A DNA stretch of 64,000 nt from Diphasiastrum complanatum (taxonomy: Eukaryota > Streptophyta > Lycopodiopsida > Lycopodiales > Lycopodiaceae), in NCBI GenBank assembly GCA_029204225.1, contig CM055110.1, forward strand, positions 80,408-144,407. The letters are read 5' to 3'. Shown piece after piece: positions 21,324 to 34,080 of the stretch. A program made the position numbers and the translations under genes. Each line of letters opens with the position of its first letter. The first letter of the stretch is position 1. A model generated the notes under the pieces. It was given only the letters and a program-made list of their open reading frames with translations, was not told where the DNA came from and searched no databases.

Positions 21324-22960
21324 TGTTAGGTAAATTGCTAACATACCAGAATTTCTTATTAGTAGATTGTCATAGAACAAATAACAGAACTATAACAGCT
21401 TAACCTGAGATATCAGATTTTGACTAATAACCATTCACAAAGTGCAATAAAACTAAATAACATAAGTGCATTCCACATCTCTGTTATTACAATACAATAC
21501 AACAAATTGGCAGAGTCTAACCATCACATAAACTAGAATTTCCATTACATCAAGGATCGTACAAAGGGAAAAGACACTACTCAAGTTACATTCCATTTTA
21601 ATAGTGAAATATACATAATACTAGACAGTGAAGGCAATGACACAATTCTACACCAAAACTACTCGAAAGGTCTGAAGCAAGGCACTTCTACTTGCAGCCT
21701 ACAGCCTGACATAAACTTGTATCACAACTCACAGAATGCTCGGCTCTAATCCTTTTGACGCTTGATCACACTTTTGCTATCCATTGTAAAACCAAGAGTC
21801 CCCTTTGCGACTACAAGTTCCCTATTTATACAATCCTGAACTCCCCACAAGAGCCTTCCCAAAACTCCACAAAAGACCGCCACTGTTTTGAATGCAGTTC
21901 TCTCGTGGTTGGTACAACTTCCATTGCTAAGACCGCATCAAGGTCGCAATCATCACACATGCGGTTGCTTTCGGTCCATTCAACTTCCATTCCTCTCTAC
22001 CCGAATGTGATCTTTCCATTCTAAATCAACAACCCTCAAAATAACCTTTCTTGTGATTTTTGTCCTATCTACACATTACTAAACACACCGCAGTCATCCC
22101 TATAGCAACTTATCCTAATCCATCTACCTAACAACATTAATACGACTAAAGGTCTAAGTTTTTAAAAAATCTTATATATACAAAATACATTACAATGGCC
22201 CGCAGTTGGCTTATTTTGGCATCTCTAATAATTTTGTAGCAGCCACAGTTGTAGGCAAAGCTATCCCACCCAAAACACTTCCAAGTGGTGCCAATTCAAA
22301 ATGTCATAATACACGTAACAACAATTGATCCTTATCATTCACAAATCTTGACACCAAATGTGGTGTTCGCCCTATCAACATGATGTGTTTCAAACATTCC
22401 CTGGTTAGCAATGTATAATTGTTGGAGTGTTTATAGATATCGATGAAACCCTAGCTATATTATTCATTTATAAGCAGTTAATAAGTGAGAGGGATTTGAC
22501 ACCTATGTGTGTAAGTCCAACCCGAGGATGACATAGTTATTTGATTAGTTAAAAGCTAATAACATGACCTGAGGCCTTTTTGTGGCAATTAAATGTCGTT
22601 AGGCCTAATAGTCAAGTTAGTAAATAAAAAGATGTCCCCCCAAATTCAAATTTAAAATAATTTGGGAGGTAGAAACTGGTCAATAGGATGTGAGGCCAAA
22701 GCCTAAAAATCCACTATATATAGTGGTACTTTGTGATTAATTTTACATGTTTAATGTCAAATTCAAATAGGTGGAACCTCTATTGATTTTTTGATTTGGA
22801 TGTCCTTGCTCTTCTTCTCCTTGCTCCATCTATCATATTTTCTTACTATCTTTATGTTTATTGGATATGGTACTTGTGGGATTTGATTATAGTATTGATT
22901 GAGTGATTTTGCTCCATAGTCGCTCTTGTTGTGTTTTTCTATCCTCATCTTAGGAGTTTT
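21324..22960 (-). repeat. Tat-like gypsy LTR and adjoining 3' sequence
   Basis: Inverted homologue of 34,901-36,554 and, in part, of 44,518-45,502. The LTR 3' end is CTAACA at 21,324. The 5' end is not obvious; a polypurine-like AATTTGGGGGGA (minus strand, about 22,637) could mark the boundary with internal sequence. The conserved open frame at 21,755-22,024 recurs antisense in the other copies and is LTR sequence, not a gene. A short minus frame (22,763-22,948) with KIVRKYDRWSKEKKSKD may be the end of pol. Confidence 0.6.
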
Positions 22961-23640
22961 TTAGACTATTCCTCTAGTGTTTCATGCAATATGAAACTAA
23001 CATTCAAGGGATATTGTAAGTTTTCTTCAAAGCAGTAGATAAAGGTTTTGGATTGTGGATGCATGCAATTTTGAAAACCTGTGAAACCTTTCTTGGTTTG
23101 TGTTTGCTGACGATTGAAATAGTTTAGAACTATAAAATCTATAGTAACTCTTTCCCTTGTCTTTGGGTCACTTATATGTGCTTCTAAACCTCTAGAAAAT
23201 TTGATTTTTGTAGAGGTTCAGTGCAAAGAGAAGTTGTCAAAGGTCACAATACTACTAGCAACCCTGTCAAGAAGAGAGAGTGACTCTGACATTTGTTTCT
23301 AACATGCAAGCTAAGAAACCCTTCTGCTTGCTGCTCACCCACGGACTGGTTCATTCAATTGGAAAATGAGTGGAATGCTATTCGGATGTCTGGAAGCCTG
23401 TCATGATTGAATCTGTGTTGATTTTCGTATCTGCCCTTCTGTTGAATCTTTGGTGATTTGATTTGTCAGGGTAGTGAATACAAAGATATTCATAATCAAT
23501 GCACTTCCATACGAGCTGCTGGAAGACACCAACTGATTCAGAAATGTCCGTTTCCTCCAAAGGGATGGGCCTGAGGAAGCGTGCTAGACGTGTGCTAGTG
23601 AAGCACTGTGGAAGGCTACAAATGAGCGTTGTGGAAAATC
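22961..23640. other. Gene-free stretch
   Basis: No coding potential beyond a 60-aa minus frame (23,378-23,560) without motifs. No repeat partner was recognised inside the window. Confidence 0.35.
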
Positions 23641-25470
23641 ACGATCTAGCCTCTTGACCTGCATGTAGAAACCTCTATCTCTCTCGCTTCGGGTAGCCTC
23701 TCTTTTCTTGTTGATGGAGGTTGTGTGGGGAGCAATCGAGCTGACCTATGCTTTTGTTTTTTTTTAAAACCAAAGTTAGGGTTTTAAATGAACTAAGTTT
23801 TTTTCTTGGGTTGTTGTATTAGAACCATAGATGCATCGCAATTCAGAATCGCGAGTAGAATTGTGATTCAGAAACGTGTTTCGAGATTTTCCCAGAATCG
23901 CATAGAATCATTTTTTTTTTTTAAATTTTGAAATATTTTTAGGCAATATGGGTATGAGACGAAAGCTCTGATTGAGAGCATTATTACTATGTAGATTGTT
24001 GACTGTTTCGGGTGCAAAACACCAAAAATTGTGTTTTCACTCAGAGAGTTGGAAGGCCAAATTATGAAGAGGCCTTACCATCGGGATTTTTTTGTACCAT
24101 TTCGGATATAGATATTGGATATCTATTGGTATAAGTATTTTTCCTTCTGGAAAAGATTTCAAAATGATTCTTATATTTTTTGCATTGTATGTTGTTGTAC
24201 ATATACTCTAGTATCTTCCAATGATAAAGTATGGTTTTGGAATCCTGTAAATTATGATTGACGAATCATAAGATTCTAAATGTTTATGATTGACAGATCA
24301 TAAATTGATACTTAAAGGTCATTTGAAGATTATAAGAAAATGGAAGGATTCTTAAGATATTGAGTAATTCTTGATCAATTGTGTGAGTCAAGGATTTAGA
24401 TCTGTTGGTTGAACTCTAAATTTCTTTACTCCAGCACATACTTGAGATTGTGTGGATCTCACAAGCATTTTCATTATGTAAAATATGCTTACCTTACTGA
24501 TTGTAGTCTATAAGTGGTCGCCATACAATAGGGGACAGATAAATCTATTAAGATATGGATAATTGCTGATATCTTGCATGTGATGCTAATAATGGGGTTG
24601 TCAACTCATTAGAGTAATTGCAGTACTCTGGATTGAGTTATAATTGTCTGAGACTTGATGGATTTCCCGGAGATTTTAGATGACTAAGTTGTGGTATTCT
24701 AGAATATCTGGATATTCTAGGCATATTTGTACCAAGAAGCATTATTTTTTGCGATAAATTGGAATGGAATTTCTTTTGCTTTTGGATTTGATTTTCAAAA
24801 TAAAGTAACACCCAGTGTTTCATGTAATTGGGATTACATGAAGGTGATGATTTTTTTTGGATAAGATCAACCCTTTTGGAGGAATTATAACTTAGTGTAT
24901 CCTTGGGATTTGGGTCAGTATTCATGAGTAGAGGCAAGCAAGATAAAAATTGTTGCATCTCAGAGTACTTATTCAGATGGAAAGATCAAACTAAGAATAA
25001 TGATTCATGGGTAGGATTTGAAAGCTTCAGGGATAATTTCATATTTTCATTTTTCCATTTTGAGGACAGAACTTGTTTAAGGGAGGAAGAATGTTACGGC
25101 CATATTCAGTTACGGACATGGAATAGTCCTAATATGGTAGACTAGCCCTCCAGTGTTCGAGACACATGTACCATCATGGATAACAAAATCTATAAAAATT
25201 CTCCTTTGAAACAGAGAATGAAATTTTGCAATCTTGAGTCATGAATATGCACAGCCAAAATATCAGTTGATAATTAGTATCTTTTCACATAACCATCCTT
25301 TTGTCTTTCGTATCATTAAATCATATGAATAGCACTACTTCTCTCTCTTGGAGAATGATAATCATATATACTATAGTTATAAATAAATCATAGATGAAGT
25401 AATGCCCAACAATGTGCATGATCTCTCTATAGTCAATTTTCTTGAAGCTAAGATTTTATCATATTTCAAA
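23641..25470 (+). mobile_element. Gypsy/chromovirus-like 3' remnant plus LTR
   Basis: Plus-strand partner of 2,471-4,310. It holds an integrase-tail-like FSLRELEGQIMKRPYHRDF (about 24,033-24,090). The frame at 24,903-25,145 reads CISEYLFRWKDQTKNNDSW, a degraded chromodomain pattern, then EDRTCLREEECYG. The LTR starts TGTTACGGCC at 25,092 immediately after and runs to roughly 25,440. The frame between the two protein blocks is heavily broken. Chromodomain assignment is by motif only. Confidence 0.55.
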
Positions 25471-26255
25471 AATGTTAATGAACATTACATCAAATTTTGG
25501 CCTATGATGGCCTTGCATTCCATGAACTGCTCAAAATAGAATGTCATATTTACAAAGGCAAGACTAGCCCCATGTCATGATATCTCATCACCCAAGCCTC
25601 CACTTGGCAAGAGACAAATGCAGACCAAGTCACAAGTGAAAGGTAGACACTCAAGAACATGTGTGACAATAGATCAATTTAAGCGACAAATATTAAAGAG
25701 CTCAACCATGAAGCAAGAATCTCCAAGTACATCCAAGCCATTTGCTATGATTGATTATTGTGTGATGTGCATTGCATGATACAATCTGAAGATTTAGTAT
25801 AAGGTTAGTACTTGTGGTGCTAACTTATTTTTGACGCATAGATAAAGTGTGATTGATATTGCATGAATTGTAGGATCATCAATTGATATGTGAATACATC
25901 ATACATGGTTAAAGGTTTTGTAATTTGCTAACTTTCACGTTCAAACCTATAATAAATATATGATAATTATGCTTATAAACATCAAATCGTATGAAAAATT
26001 AGTTTCATTAATTTGGTTCGATTTGCTTTTTTGCTTATTAAATGAAGACACTTTTCATGGTAAGTTATATGTTTTAGTTCCAACCCATAATAGAATTTAG
26101 GACTTAAGAAAATTGTGGAGTGTGAATGCCTAGAAGTTCACATGTTTTGACAAATGGGAACACGTTTAAAACTAGGGTCTATAACTAATCGCATCAATTG
26201 CAAAATCTGTATCACTGTATTGCATACAAATTTCTACATAAACATTTCAGAAAGA
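25471..26255. other. Gene-free stretch
   Basis: No coding region, RNA gene or recognised repeat is visible. Confidence 0.35.
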
Positions 26256-27605
26256 ACATATAATACACTACAATTTCAATGCATTTTCTATTGAAGGTCT
26301 TCTTGAGATCGACACAAATGACAAACAATAGTATTACTATTTGAAAGTTGTCCTTTTAATGAGTTCTACCTCATCTAACCACTAACCAATGTCATTGCTA
26401 AATGGGACACGTATACCACCTCGTTCTTAATTACTACTTAATACTAGCACCCGTTAGCCCAACTTTTCTTTTAATGCTATCTTTAATGACCCCCTCACAT
26501 TGTACATCCAGATCAGCTCGCAACATCGCAAAACATCACACAACCGCAACAAACCTGCTAATGCGCAACATTATAGAAATGTCTCTAGTTACCATAGTCA
26601 AACCAAGAAAACTTATACAACATCTAACCATTACCAATCATTATCTAACACAAAGTTTGGTATTCCTTCCAGAACATATGTATAAAAAAAAATTCCATTA
26701 TTGTTGCCCTCGTAGCCCAATTTTTGTTTCCTTCGTTCCCTTTCCCATAAAATTTCTCCTTGCTTTTTGTAAGAAACATTGCTAACTATGTATAGTATCT
26801 TGAATCAACAACCATGTACACATACAATTGATTATCAACCGCATTTCATTTATCATATTTTGATATTCAAAATGATGTCCAACTATAGCATAATATTATG
26901 GTTTATAATTTAGTCATGCGTCTTCCACCAACTGCTTGCTGCAGAAAGTAGACCATACAATATGAGTAGTCCAACAAAAATTCACAACAACATGTTGACG
27001 CCAAATAACTAGTACTCTGTGTTCTAGATTTTGAATTCTTGCATCTATTGTCTTGCTCATTCTGCCATTTGTTGTTATCCTTTCCAAATCAATTATTGTA
27101 AATTTATTGGATCGCCAAACTCCTCTTCAATGGTTGCGTCATTAGGCTGTCTCCTGTGTCACAGAGGTCTCCTTGGTATGTCCTCGTCAACCATGTCTTC
27201 CTTACAGCATTTGTAACAATGGAACAACAAATTACAACTTATAAACTCTAACCCATGATCTTTACTTCACAATTGATCAATACACTACAATTTCAATGCA
27301 TTTGCTATTGAACTTCTTCTTGAGATTGACCCAAACGGTAATATTATTGTTCCAAAGTTGTCCTTTTCATAAGCTCTACTTCGTCTAACCACTAACCAAT
27401 GCCATTGCTAAACGGGACACGTATACCACCTCATTCTTAATTACTACATAATGCTAGCACCCGTCGGCTCAACTTTTTTTTAATGCTATCTTTAATGACC
27501 ATGATAATGACATCACTTCGGTCCCCTCACATCATATGTCCGGATCGACTTGCAACACCACAAAACCGCAACGAACCTGCTAATGGGCAACAATATTGAA
27601 ATTGC
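26256..27605 (-). repeat. Repeat family R, copy 2, with terminal direct repeats
   Basis: A block of about 320 bp at 26,256-26,590 (containing ACACTACAATTTCAATGCAT and CTAATGCGCAACA) recurs in the same orientation at 27,283-27,605. The roughly 700 bp between matches the other R copies in inverted orientation. This could be a small non-autonomous element with long terminal direct repeats (TRIM-like) or a tandem duplication. No primer site or TG/CA ends are evident. The ACATATGTATA site at about 26,675 is the position that became a (TA)n tract in the 57.8 kb copy. Confidence 0.55.
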
Positions 27606-27639
27606 TCTTTCTCTGAACCCACGAACTCACTAAACACAT

Positions 27640-29093
27640 TGAAGCTCAATTTCATGTTCTTGGAGATAGATTAGAATAAGGATGTCGAATTAGGTTACTA
27701 TCATACTGATAACATATTGACTGATATTCCAGCAAAGCCTTTGCCAAAGGCTAAAGACATTACCTTAGTTAGTATGTTACATTCAGGTTTCTAGTGGTAA
27801 GCTTAAGGGGGAGTGTTGAATCTAATTCGATATACATATTCTTTGAAGAATTAAGTTTGCACAAGATGGAAGCCCAATGAACTATTTGGTTTCAATTTCC
27901 ATATGGTATTTATAGATTATTTGATGGTGTATTTTATGTACCGAAATTAACAAAGAACTTATTATCTATTATAAAAATCACAAATCAAGGCTAGAGATCT
28001 TTGTTTAATTCTAGACACGTGTACCATCATGGATAAAAAAAATCTATAGAAATTCTCCTTACAAACAAAGAATGAAATTTGTAATCTTGAGTCATGAATA
28101 TGCACTTTCTACAAATGTGAGTAATTCCAATGCCCAATTTTGGCATTAGAAGATTTGGACAAAAGTTTAAACATGATTTCTATGTTGTACAAAGGATGGC
28201 AAAGTATTGTCAAGGATATATGTATAAATGCTACCTTCAAAGACACTTGAATCGTCTCTTACATGTGCTTATTAAACAAACAACCTAGATCAAGATTTTC
28301 AAAAGGACAAACCACTAGAGCTGTATCTATTCTTAAATCGATACATACTAATCTGTGTGGCCCTATGAGCATACATTCTCTAGGTTATGCACTATATTTT
28401 ATCACTTGTGTATATGATAATTTCAGATTTACCAGATCAATCTCCATAAAAACAACTCCGAGGCATTCTACTACTACAAATAACTCAAGTAGTTTGTTGT
28501 GACACAAACTAGTCAGAAGATCAAGATTCTATGCACCAATTGTGAGGGAGAATACATGTATGACAAAATGTCGGATTATCTATCTTTGTGCAACATGCAT
28601 CATATGTTCACCATTAGAAGAAATGTACAAATGACTTGATCTTGCATACATAGTGAGCACAATGTTGCAATACATGTCAAATCCATGACTATTAGTCAAT
28701 AATTGTGTTCATCATGTATGCCATGATCTACAGATGATCTAATCTTGCATACATAGTGAGCACATTGTTGCAATACATGTCGAACCCATGACTACCACAT
28801 TCGAAAGTTCTACAAAGAGCACTTGATGTACATACAAGCCAGAAAGCACTATGCTTTGTGTTATGATAGATATTCCAAGAAGGCACTAGTTCTAAATGCC
28901 TCAGATTGGGTTGGAAAAGTGGATATTAGAAAATCCACCTTTGGCTACCTGCGCTTTCACGTAGCAGTACCAATTTCATGGAACAATCAAAAGCAAAAAT
29001 GCATTTCCTTGTCCGTTATTGAGTCCAAATATGTTGCATCCATCTGTATAGTAAAGGACTCAGATTGGGTTGAAAAAGTGGATATTAGAAAAT
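27640..29093 (+). pseudogene. Copia family G remnant, plus strand
   Basis: Reading order: RNase H tail ending in an AGCAAAGCCTTTGCCAAAGG region (IPAKPLPK), a purine tract AAGCTTAAGGGGGAG and a new LTR start TGTTGAATC at 27,813. The sequence then jumps to protease (GVFYVPKLTKNLLS, about 27,929), pre-integrase and integrase (QPRSRFSKGQTTRA, LCGPMSIHSLGYALYF). Last comes RNase H (28,823-29,090; SDWVGKVDIRKSTFGYL, duplicated in part at 29,057-29,090). The juxtaposition of a 3' end with internal domains shows deletion and rearrangement. It supplies the empty-site sequence for copia A at about 28,390-28,440. Confidence 0.75.
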
Positions 29094-29292
29094 ATAGATC
29101 ATTCTACACATAGAATTGCAAGCAATCACCAAGATAGCGCACCAATGGATAGTAGAACCCAAGAGAACCATGTATAAGGATGAAATGAGATAGAGAAGAG
29201 AGAAGATGACTCTCTCCACAAGTTACATCCTTTTATAGCAGGTCCAAACCCTATTTGGCCACTTGGCTTTCCCACCAAAATGCTAACCCTAC
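29094..29292 (-). repeat. Copia B 3' LTR fragment
   Basis: Equivalent to 33,084-33,287 of the intact LTR. Both ends of the LTR are missing: left, the join to copia G RNase H sequence is at AAAATATAGATC; right, the internal sequence joins at ACCAATTT. A short shared ATATAGATC at the left edge may have promoted recombination. Confidence 0.8.
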
Positions 29293-29449
29293 CAATTTGG
29301 ATGAGTGACATAATGAACCTCCAATAGCTTCATTTCCATCAGCAAAATCAACCAAGAATGCTAGTACAAATCCAACATCAAAACAATGCTCACCAATGTA
29401 GCTAGTTTTACCATATCTTGACAATTTGCACACATCCACATGAAATTGC

Positions 29450-29866
29450 TCAAACATGAGATAGAACAAGTAAACTTGAACAACACTTCCTTGATGCTCC
29501 TTTGACCTTACTTGAGTCTTTAATATGCTGCAAAAATAGATCCATAACACCTTTGCCAATTACTTCTCCTTTGATGCTCTTGACTAGCTCCAAATTGCCA
29601 ACTTCTCTTTTGACTAGTTGAAGCGCTTTGAGATCAACCTCTTGGTCTTCAACTTGACCATCAAAGTCATTGAACAAAATTTGTTTTCTAGATACATTAC
29701 TTGATTTTACAGCAAGATAACATCCATCCACTTGCTTAGCTCCATGTACACAAGAAGATCCTCCAAAAGATGTTCCACTCTTCATAAGAGATCGATACTC
29801 AAGATCCATTGGTTGGATCCACTCCTCTTCTTTCCTTGCTTGATCTACATTTGTAGGCTCATACAA
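29450..29866 (-). pseudogene. Copia B RT start fused to unrecognised sequence
   Basis: 138 aa. The first 32 residues (YEPTNVDQARKEEEWIQPMD, EYRSLMKSGT) are the conserved beginning of copia RT. After SGT the RT motifs (the YVDD-type box and others) never appear. Instead comes unrecognised sequence including GQVEDQEVDLKALQLVKREV. A further open stretch (29,251-29,559) runs into the LTR fragment and is probably not translated. This looks like a large internal deletion or replacement. Confidence 0.7.
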
Positions 29867-29898
29867 AGAGGTTAGGAAAGCAACATAATTTCTAGAAA

Positions 29899-30564
29899 CT
29901 ACTTGCTTACCCTTTTGATCATATGTGAACCTTGAAGGTACTTGTCTTTCTCTTGATGTTCTCCTTGGCTTTGACTTGATGAAGGTCCATCATCACCACC
30001 ATCTAAAGTAGGATCCTTCTCATCAACATCAAGAATGTTAGATCCATCTACTTTACCATCAATCATGCTTGAAGACACCTTTGGAATGTTTCCCTCATAA
30101 AAAATGACATCTCTACCAACAATCACTTTGTTAGTAGAAGGAATGTAAACCTTGTAGGCTTTACTAACCTCACTATATCCAACAAAAATACCTCTTCTTG
30201 AAGATGGATCCTCCTTGGTCCTATCATCAAGAGTGATGTTGACATAGCATGTGCATCCAAAGGTTCTTAGAAAGTTGACACTCGGCCTCCTCTTGAATAG
30301 CATCTCAAAAGGTGTCCTTCCATCCAAAATAGCACTCGGCCACCTATTGCACAAGAAATTGGCACACAACAAAGCTTGATCCCAAAATGGTTTGTCAAGA
30401 TTAGTACTTAACCTCATAGCTTTAGCACTTTCACATAAAGTTCTATTCTTCCTTTCAGCCACTCCATTTTGTTGTGGTCCTTGATGTTGTATACTCCCTC
30501 TTGATCCCATGCTCATCACAAAAAGCCTTGAACTTGTTATATATGTACTCACCACCATTGTCAC
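29899..30564 (-). pseudogene. Copia B integrase C-terminal part
   Basis: Continues the integrase after a frameshift: GPQQNGVAERKNRTLCE holds the catalytic Glu (in the ERKNRT block). WPSAILDGRTPFEML, FGCTCYV and the terminal SKAYKVYIPSTNKVIVGRD motif follow. The tail is acidic and Ser-rich (DGGDDGPSSSQSQ), normal for the integrase-RT linker. The frame closes at 29,899. Confidence 0.88.
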
Positions 30565-32250
30565 CTCTCAAGCACTTGATCTTTGTGGAGAATTGGTTCT
30601 CCCTTGCATTCTTGAACTTGACAAAGACATCATACACTTCATCCTTGCTCTTTAGTAGATAGATCCAACAAAATCTACTAAAATCATCAATGAATGTTAC
30701 ATACATCTTAGCTCCACTATTGCTAATTGTAGTAAATCCATAAATATCCGAATGTACAAGTTGAAAAGGCTTTGTAGATCTAGAAATAGATCTAGTATAA
30801 GGTAGCCTATGTGACTTAGACAAAGCACAAGACTCACAAACATGCTTGTCATTACTTAAGGAACTTGGAAGACCAATCACAACCTTCTTCCTTGCCATTA
30901 TCTCCAATGACTTGAAGTTGAGGTGTCCCATCCTTTTGTGCCAAACCTCTTGATTAGAAATTTGCTCCCTTGCAACACATCCAACTTGGTTAGCAATAAC
31001 ACAAGCATCAAGTTTGAACAACTTCCCTTGTCTTTTACCTTTTCCAATCAAGACATCCTTCCTTTTCATCAAACAAACATCTCCATCAAACTCCACCTTG
31101 AGGCCCTTACTTAGCATTTGACTCACACTAAGCAAATTCTTGGTAATAGATGGAATAAACAAGACATCCTCCAAATGAACATTCCTATTTGTAGAGAGAG
31201 AAATAGGAATTGTGCCAATCCCTTTGATTGCACACTCACCATCATTGGCCGTGTAGATCACCCTCTTGTCATCTCCATATGCCAACAAAGAAGTGAAGTA
31301 CTCTTTGTGAAAGGTCATGTGTGAACTTGCTCCACTATCAATCCACCAAGGATCTAGATCTCCATCATTAGCAAGCATACATGAAGACATCACAAAAGCA
31401 TCATCATTTGCATCTTGCACATCCAAACCATCCTCATCAAGAGTAAGATTACCTTGCTTGTCTCCTTGATCTCTCTTCTTCTTGTAGCACTCACTTGCAA
31501 AGTGTCCTTTGATGCCACAATATAAGCACTTGAGCTTTGATATATCCTTCTTTTTGCCACTTGAAAAAGCATCCACTTGATCTTGCCCTTTAGACCACTT
31601 GCTTTTGGTTTTGCCCTTGAATTTGCCCTTTGTGAACATAGCATCCTCTTGAAGTGTCGATGTAAATCCACCTCTTGCTTGAAGCCTATATTCCTCATTG
31701 ATCAAGATCTCTTGAAGATCCATCAAACTTGGCAAAGTCTTTTGAATAGCAATACTTTGAACAATGTTAGCATGAGCATCCAACAAGCCATTAAGAATCA
31801 CTTGAATAAGCTCTCATTCCTTAATGCTTTCATATATGCAACCTAACTCATCATTCAATGCTTTCATTCTCAAAACAAAAGTACTTGGACTTTCTTGTTC
31901 TTTTGCAAACAAGAAAAGATTTGCCTTCTTAGAGTCAACACTCTAGAAGTAGACTTGGATTCATAAAGCTTCTTCAATGAATTCCAAGCTTCCAAAGATG
32001 ATGTGCACTTACCAACTTCCTTGAGAAGTTCATTGGTAACATTCATCTTTATCATGTGTAGAGCCTTCTTGGCCCTCTTGTCATACCTCAATTGATCTTG
32101 CTGTGTTCCTGGTCTCTCCTCCAAACCTACAACAATATCCAAAACATCATTCATCTCAAGAAGTGACTCCATCCTCACTTTCCATAATGAATAGTTACTT
32201 GAGGTAAGCCTATCATTGGCTTCCAACATGACTCCAATTGAGGTTGCCAT
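30455..32250 (-). pseudogene. Copia B gag-protease-integrase core
   Basis: Starts MATSIGVMLEANDRLTSSNY (32,250). Gag is interrupted by a frameshift at about 31,890 and a stop near 31,806, then is open from 31,801 to 30,455. Visible in order: gag, the CCHC knuckle CLYCGIKGHFASEC, protease WWIDSGASSHM, pre-integrase HKRMGHLNFKSL, CESCALSKSHRLP, and integrase with the first Asp in LVHSDIYG and the second in RGDNGGEY. A frameshift at about 30,470 moves the frame to the next entry. With these few changes reversed the polyprotein would be continuous. Confidence 0.9.
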
Positions 32251-32839
32251 GTAGCAATGACCTGATCTTCTCTTTCAACCTGTTTCAATGCACAAATCAC
32301 TCCTTTGAACAACAACAAATGCTTTCAAAAGAAATCACCAAGATTTGAAACTATCTCACAAATTCTCTTCTTGCACTTATCCAAGCAAATCAACACATAG
32401 AATCATGGAATCTTGATCAACCTATGATCTATCCTCAATCTAATGACTTTTGCCACTTTATAAGATTGAAACACACTCAAATGAAGTCCAGCAACCTCAC
32501 TATCTAGAGATCCAATCAAAATTAGGGTTTTGACAAAATCACAAAAAATTGACTATTCCAAATCTACATGCAAATGATGAAAATTTGATATGCAATCTAT
32601 AAGCCACCACTTAGGCTGAACCAATGATCCAAAAAACCGGCCAAATCCAGCATGTGAATTCAAAAAAAGAAATTGAACAAGTATATTGACCTATTTAGTG
32701 TTTTGATCTACAAAAGATCCAATATACAAAAGCAAAAAATCTGATTTTGGTGTAGAATCCTCTCTAGCATGCTCTAGAGTTGATATCTTCACCAAATCAT
32801 TGATAGATCTGATTTCCTCCTTCATAACCTGAAACACAA

Positions 32840-32851
32840 GCTCTGATACCA
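32840..32851 (-). other. Primer-binding site of copia B
   Basis: Minus-strand TGGTATCAGAGC directly abuts the LTR end; it is the exact plant copia initiator-tRNA-Met type sequence. Confidence 0.9.
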
Positions 32852-33501
32852 TGTGAAAGATTTCAGATCCTTAAGATCCAATCTATTTGAATGATCTTTG
32901 GTTAGAAAGAGAAATACACTACCAATTTCATCAATGTAGAAAAATCAGCATCTACACACAATTTGAGATGCAAACACTAATAGAACTTGATCAAACTTGA
33001 ATGAAATGATTATGTACTGTTGCTATCCGTACAAAACCAGAAAGCTACTGTATTTCACACGTGTGGATCCAAAAATAACAAATATAGATCATTCTACACA
33101 TAGAATTGCAAGCAATCACCAAGATAGTGCACCAATGGATAGTAGAACCCAAGAGAACCATGTATAAGCATGAAATGAGATAGAGAAGAGAGAAGATGAC
33201 TCTCTCCACGAGTTACATCCTTTTATAACAGGTCCAAACCCTATTTGGCCACTTGGCTTTCCCACCAAAATGCTAACCCTACCAATTTTGGGTCTAGATT
33301 CAATGTACCCAACTTATTCAAATTGAATCTACTCAAACTCGCATTCTATCTTTCCCACACTTTCAAAAAGTGTTTATTCAAATGAAATTTAGACTAATGA
33401 ACTTTGAAAAGTCAACCTCTAAGTCTAAAACAAGTTTTGGCCTCAATATGCCAAATATGGAAATATTGCAAAATGTGATGAAACTAGTTGAATCTTTCAC
33501 A
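32852..33501 (-). repeat. 5' LTR of copia B
   Basis: 650 bp on the minus strand, TGTGAAAGATTCAAC to GAAATCTTTCACA. It contains the near-palindromic CACACGTGTGG also seen in the LTRs of A and C. The partner fragment at 29,094-29,292 is nearly identical. Confidence 0.9.
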
Positions 33502-34080
33502 ATCCCCATACAGATCAACTATAAATAGATCATACCTCTTCATGCATGCCTCCTGCCTATATCAGTCGCACATACATGCAATACTCCATATGTCTCAATT
33601 AGAGTGTTTGGGTCCTCTCATAGTCATTAGTCACCAACAGGCCTCGATGTGGAATTAAATCTCGGTGTGACCAATAATCTCGAACACTGGAGGGCCGGCC
33701 TAGGACTATTCTATGTCCATAACATTCTTCCTCTCTTAAAAAGTTTATGTCCTCAGAATGGAAATATAAAATGTGAAACTATCACTAAAACTTTCAAATC
33801 TTACCCATGAATCATTATTCTTAGTCTGATCTTTCCATCCAAATAAGTACTCTAAGATGCAACAATTCTTATATTGTTTTCCTCTACTCAAATCCCAAGG
33901 ATACACTAAGCTATAATTCTTCAAAAGGGTTGATTTTATCCAAAAAAAGTTGTAATCCCGATTACATGAAACACTGGGTGATTTTACTTGATTTCAGAAA
34001 TCAAATCCAAAAGCTAAAGAAATTTCAATCCAATTTAATGCAAAAACTAATGCTTCAAAATCTGCAGAACTAGATAAATG
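33502..34080 (-). repeat. Chromovirus-like LTR and 3' internal fragment
   Basis: Homologous to 2,680-3,200 (same strand) and inverted to 24,780-25,180. It carries the CTCGAACACTGGAGGGCC block and the junction where the LTR starts (minus-strand GTTATGGAC), followed by degraded chromodomain-region sequence. The element was then disrupted at about 34,080 by a copia fragment. Confidence 0.6.

Larger units (their letters stand above)
29094..33501 (-). mobile_element. Copia element B, minus strand, 3' truncated
   Basis: Minus-strand copia element with an intact 5' LTR (33,501-32,852), primer site, gag, zinc knuckle, protease and integrase, then only the first residues of RT followed by unrecognised sequence. 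Its 3' LTR survives only as a fragment (29,094-29,292) equal to 33,084-33,287. RNase H and most of RT are absent. On the left it abuts a copia G RNase H remnant, on the right chromovirus-like LTR sequence. Confidence 0.88.

Noticed and set aside
21755-22024. A conserved 89-aa frame (MTLDHTFAI...) that recurs at 44,793-45,062 as a possible small gene
   Set aside because: It lies inside the Tat-like LTR and its conservation is explained by repeat copies; the third copy carries a deletion that breaks it.
24903-25145. 80-aa frame as an independent small gene
   Set aside because: It reads as a degraded chromodomain/3' pol segment ending at the LTR start, so it is part of the gypsy remnant.
2471-25470. 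The inverted arms as terminal inverted repeats of a giant transposon
   Set aside because: The arms contain gypsy-type protein motifs and an LTR start, further fragments occur elsewhere, and the enclosed elements are independent insertions.
30474-31846. Several plus-strand frames of 60-90 aa
   Set aside because: Antisense to the copia B gag-protease-integrase reading frame.
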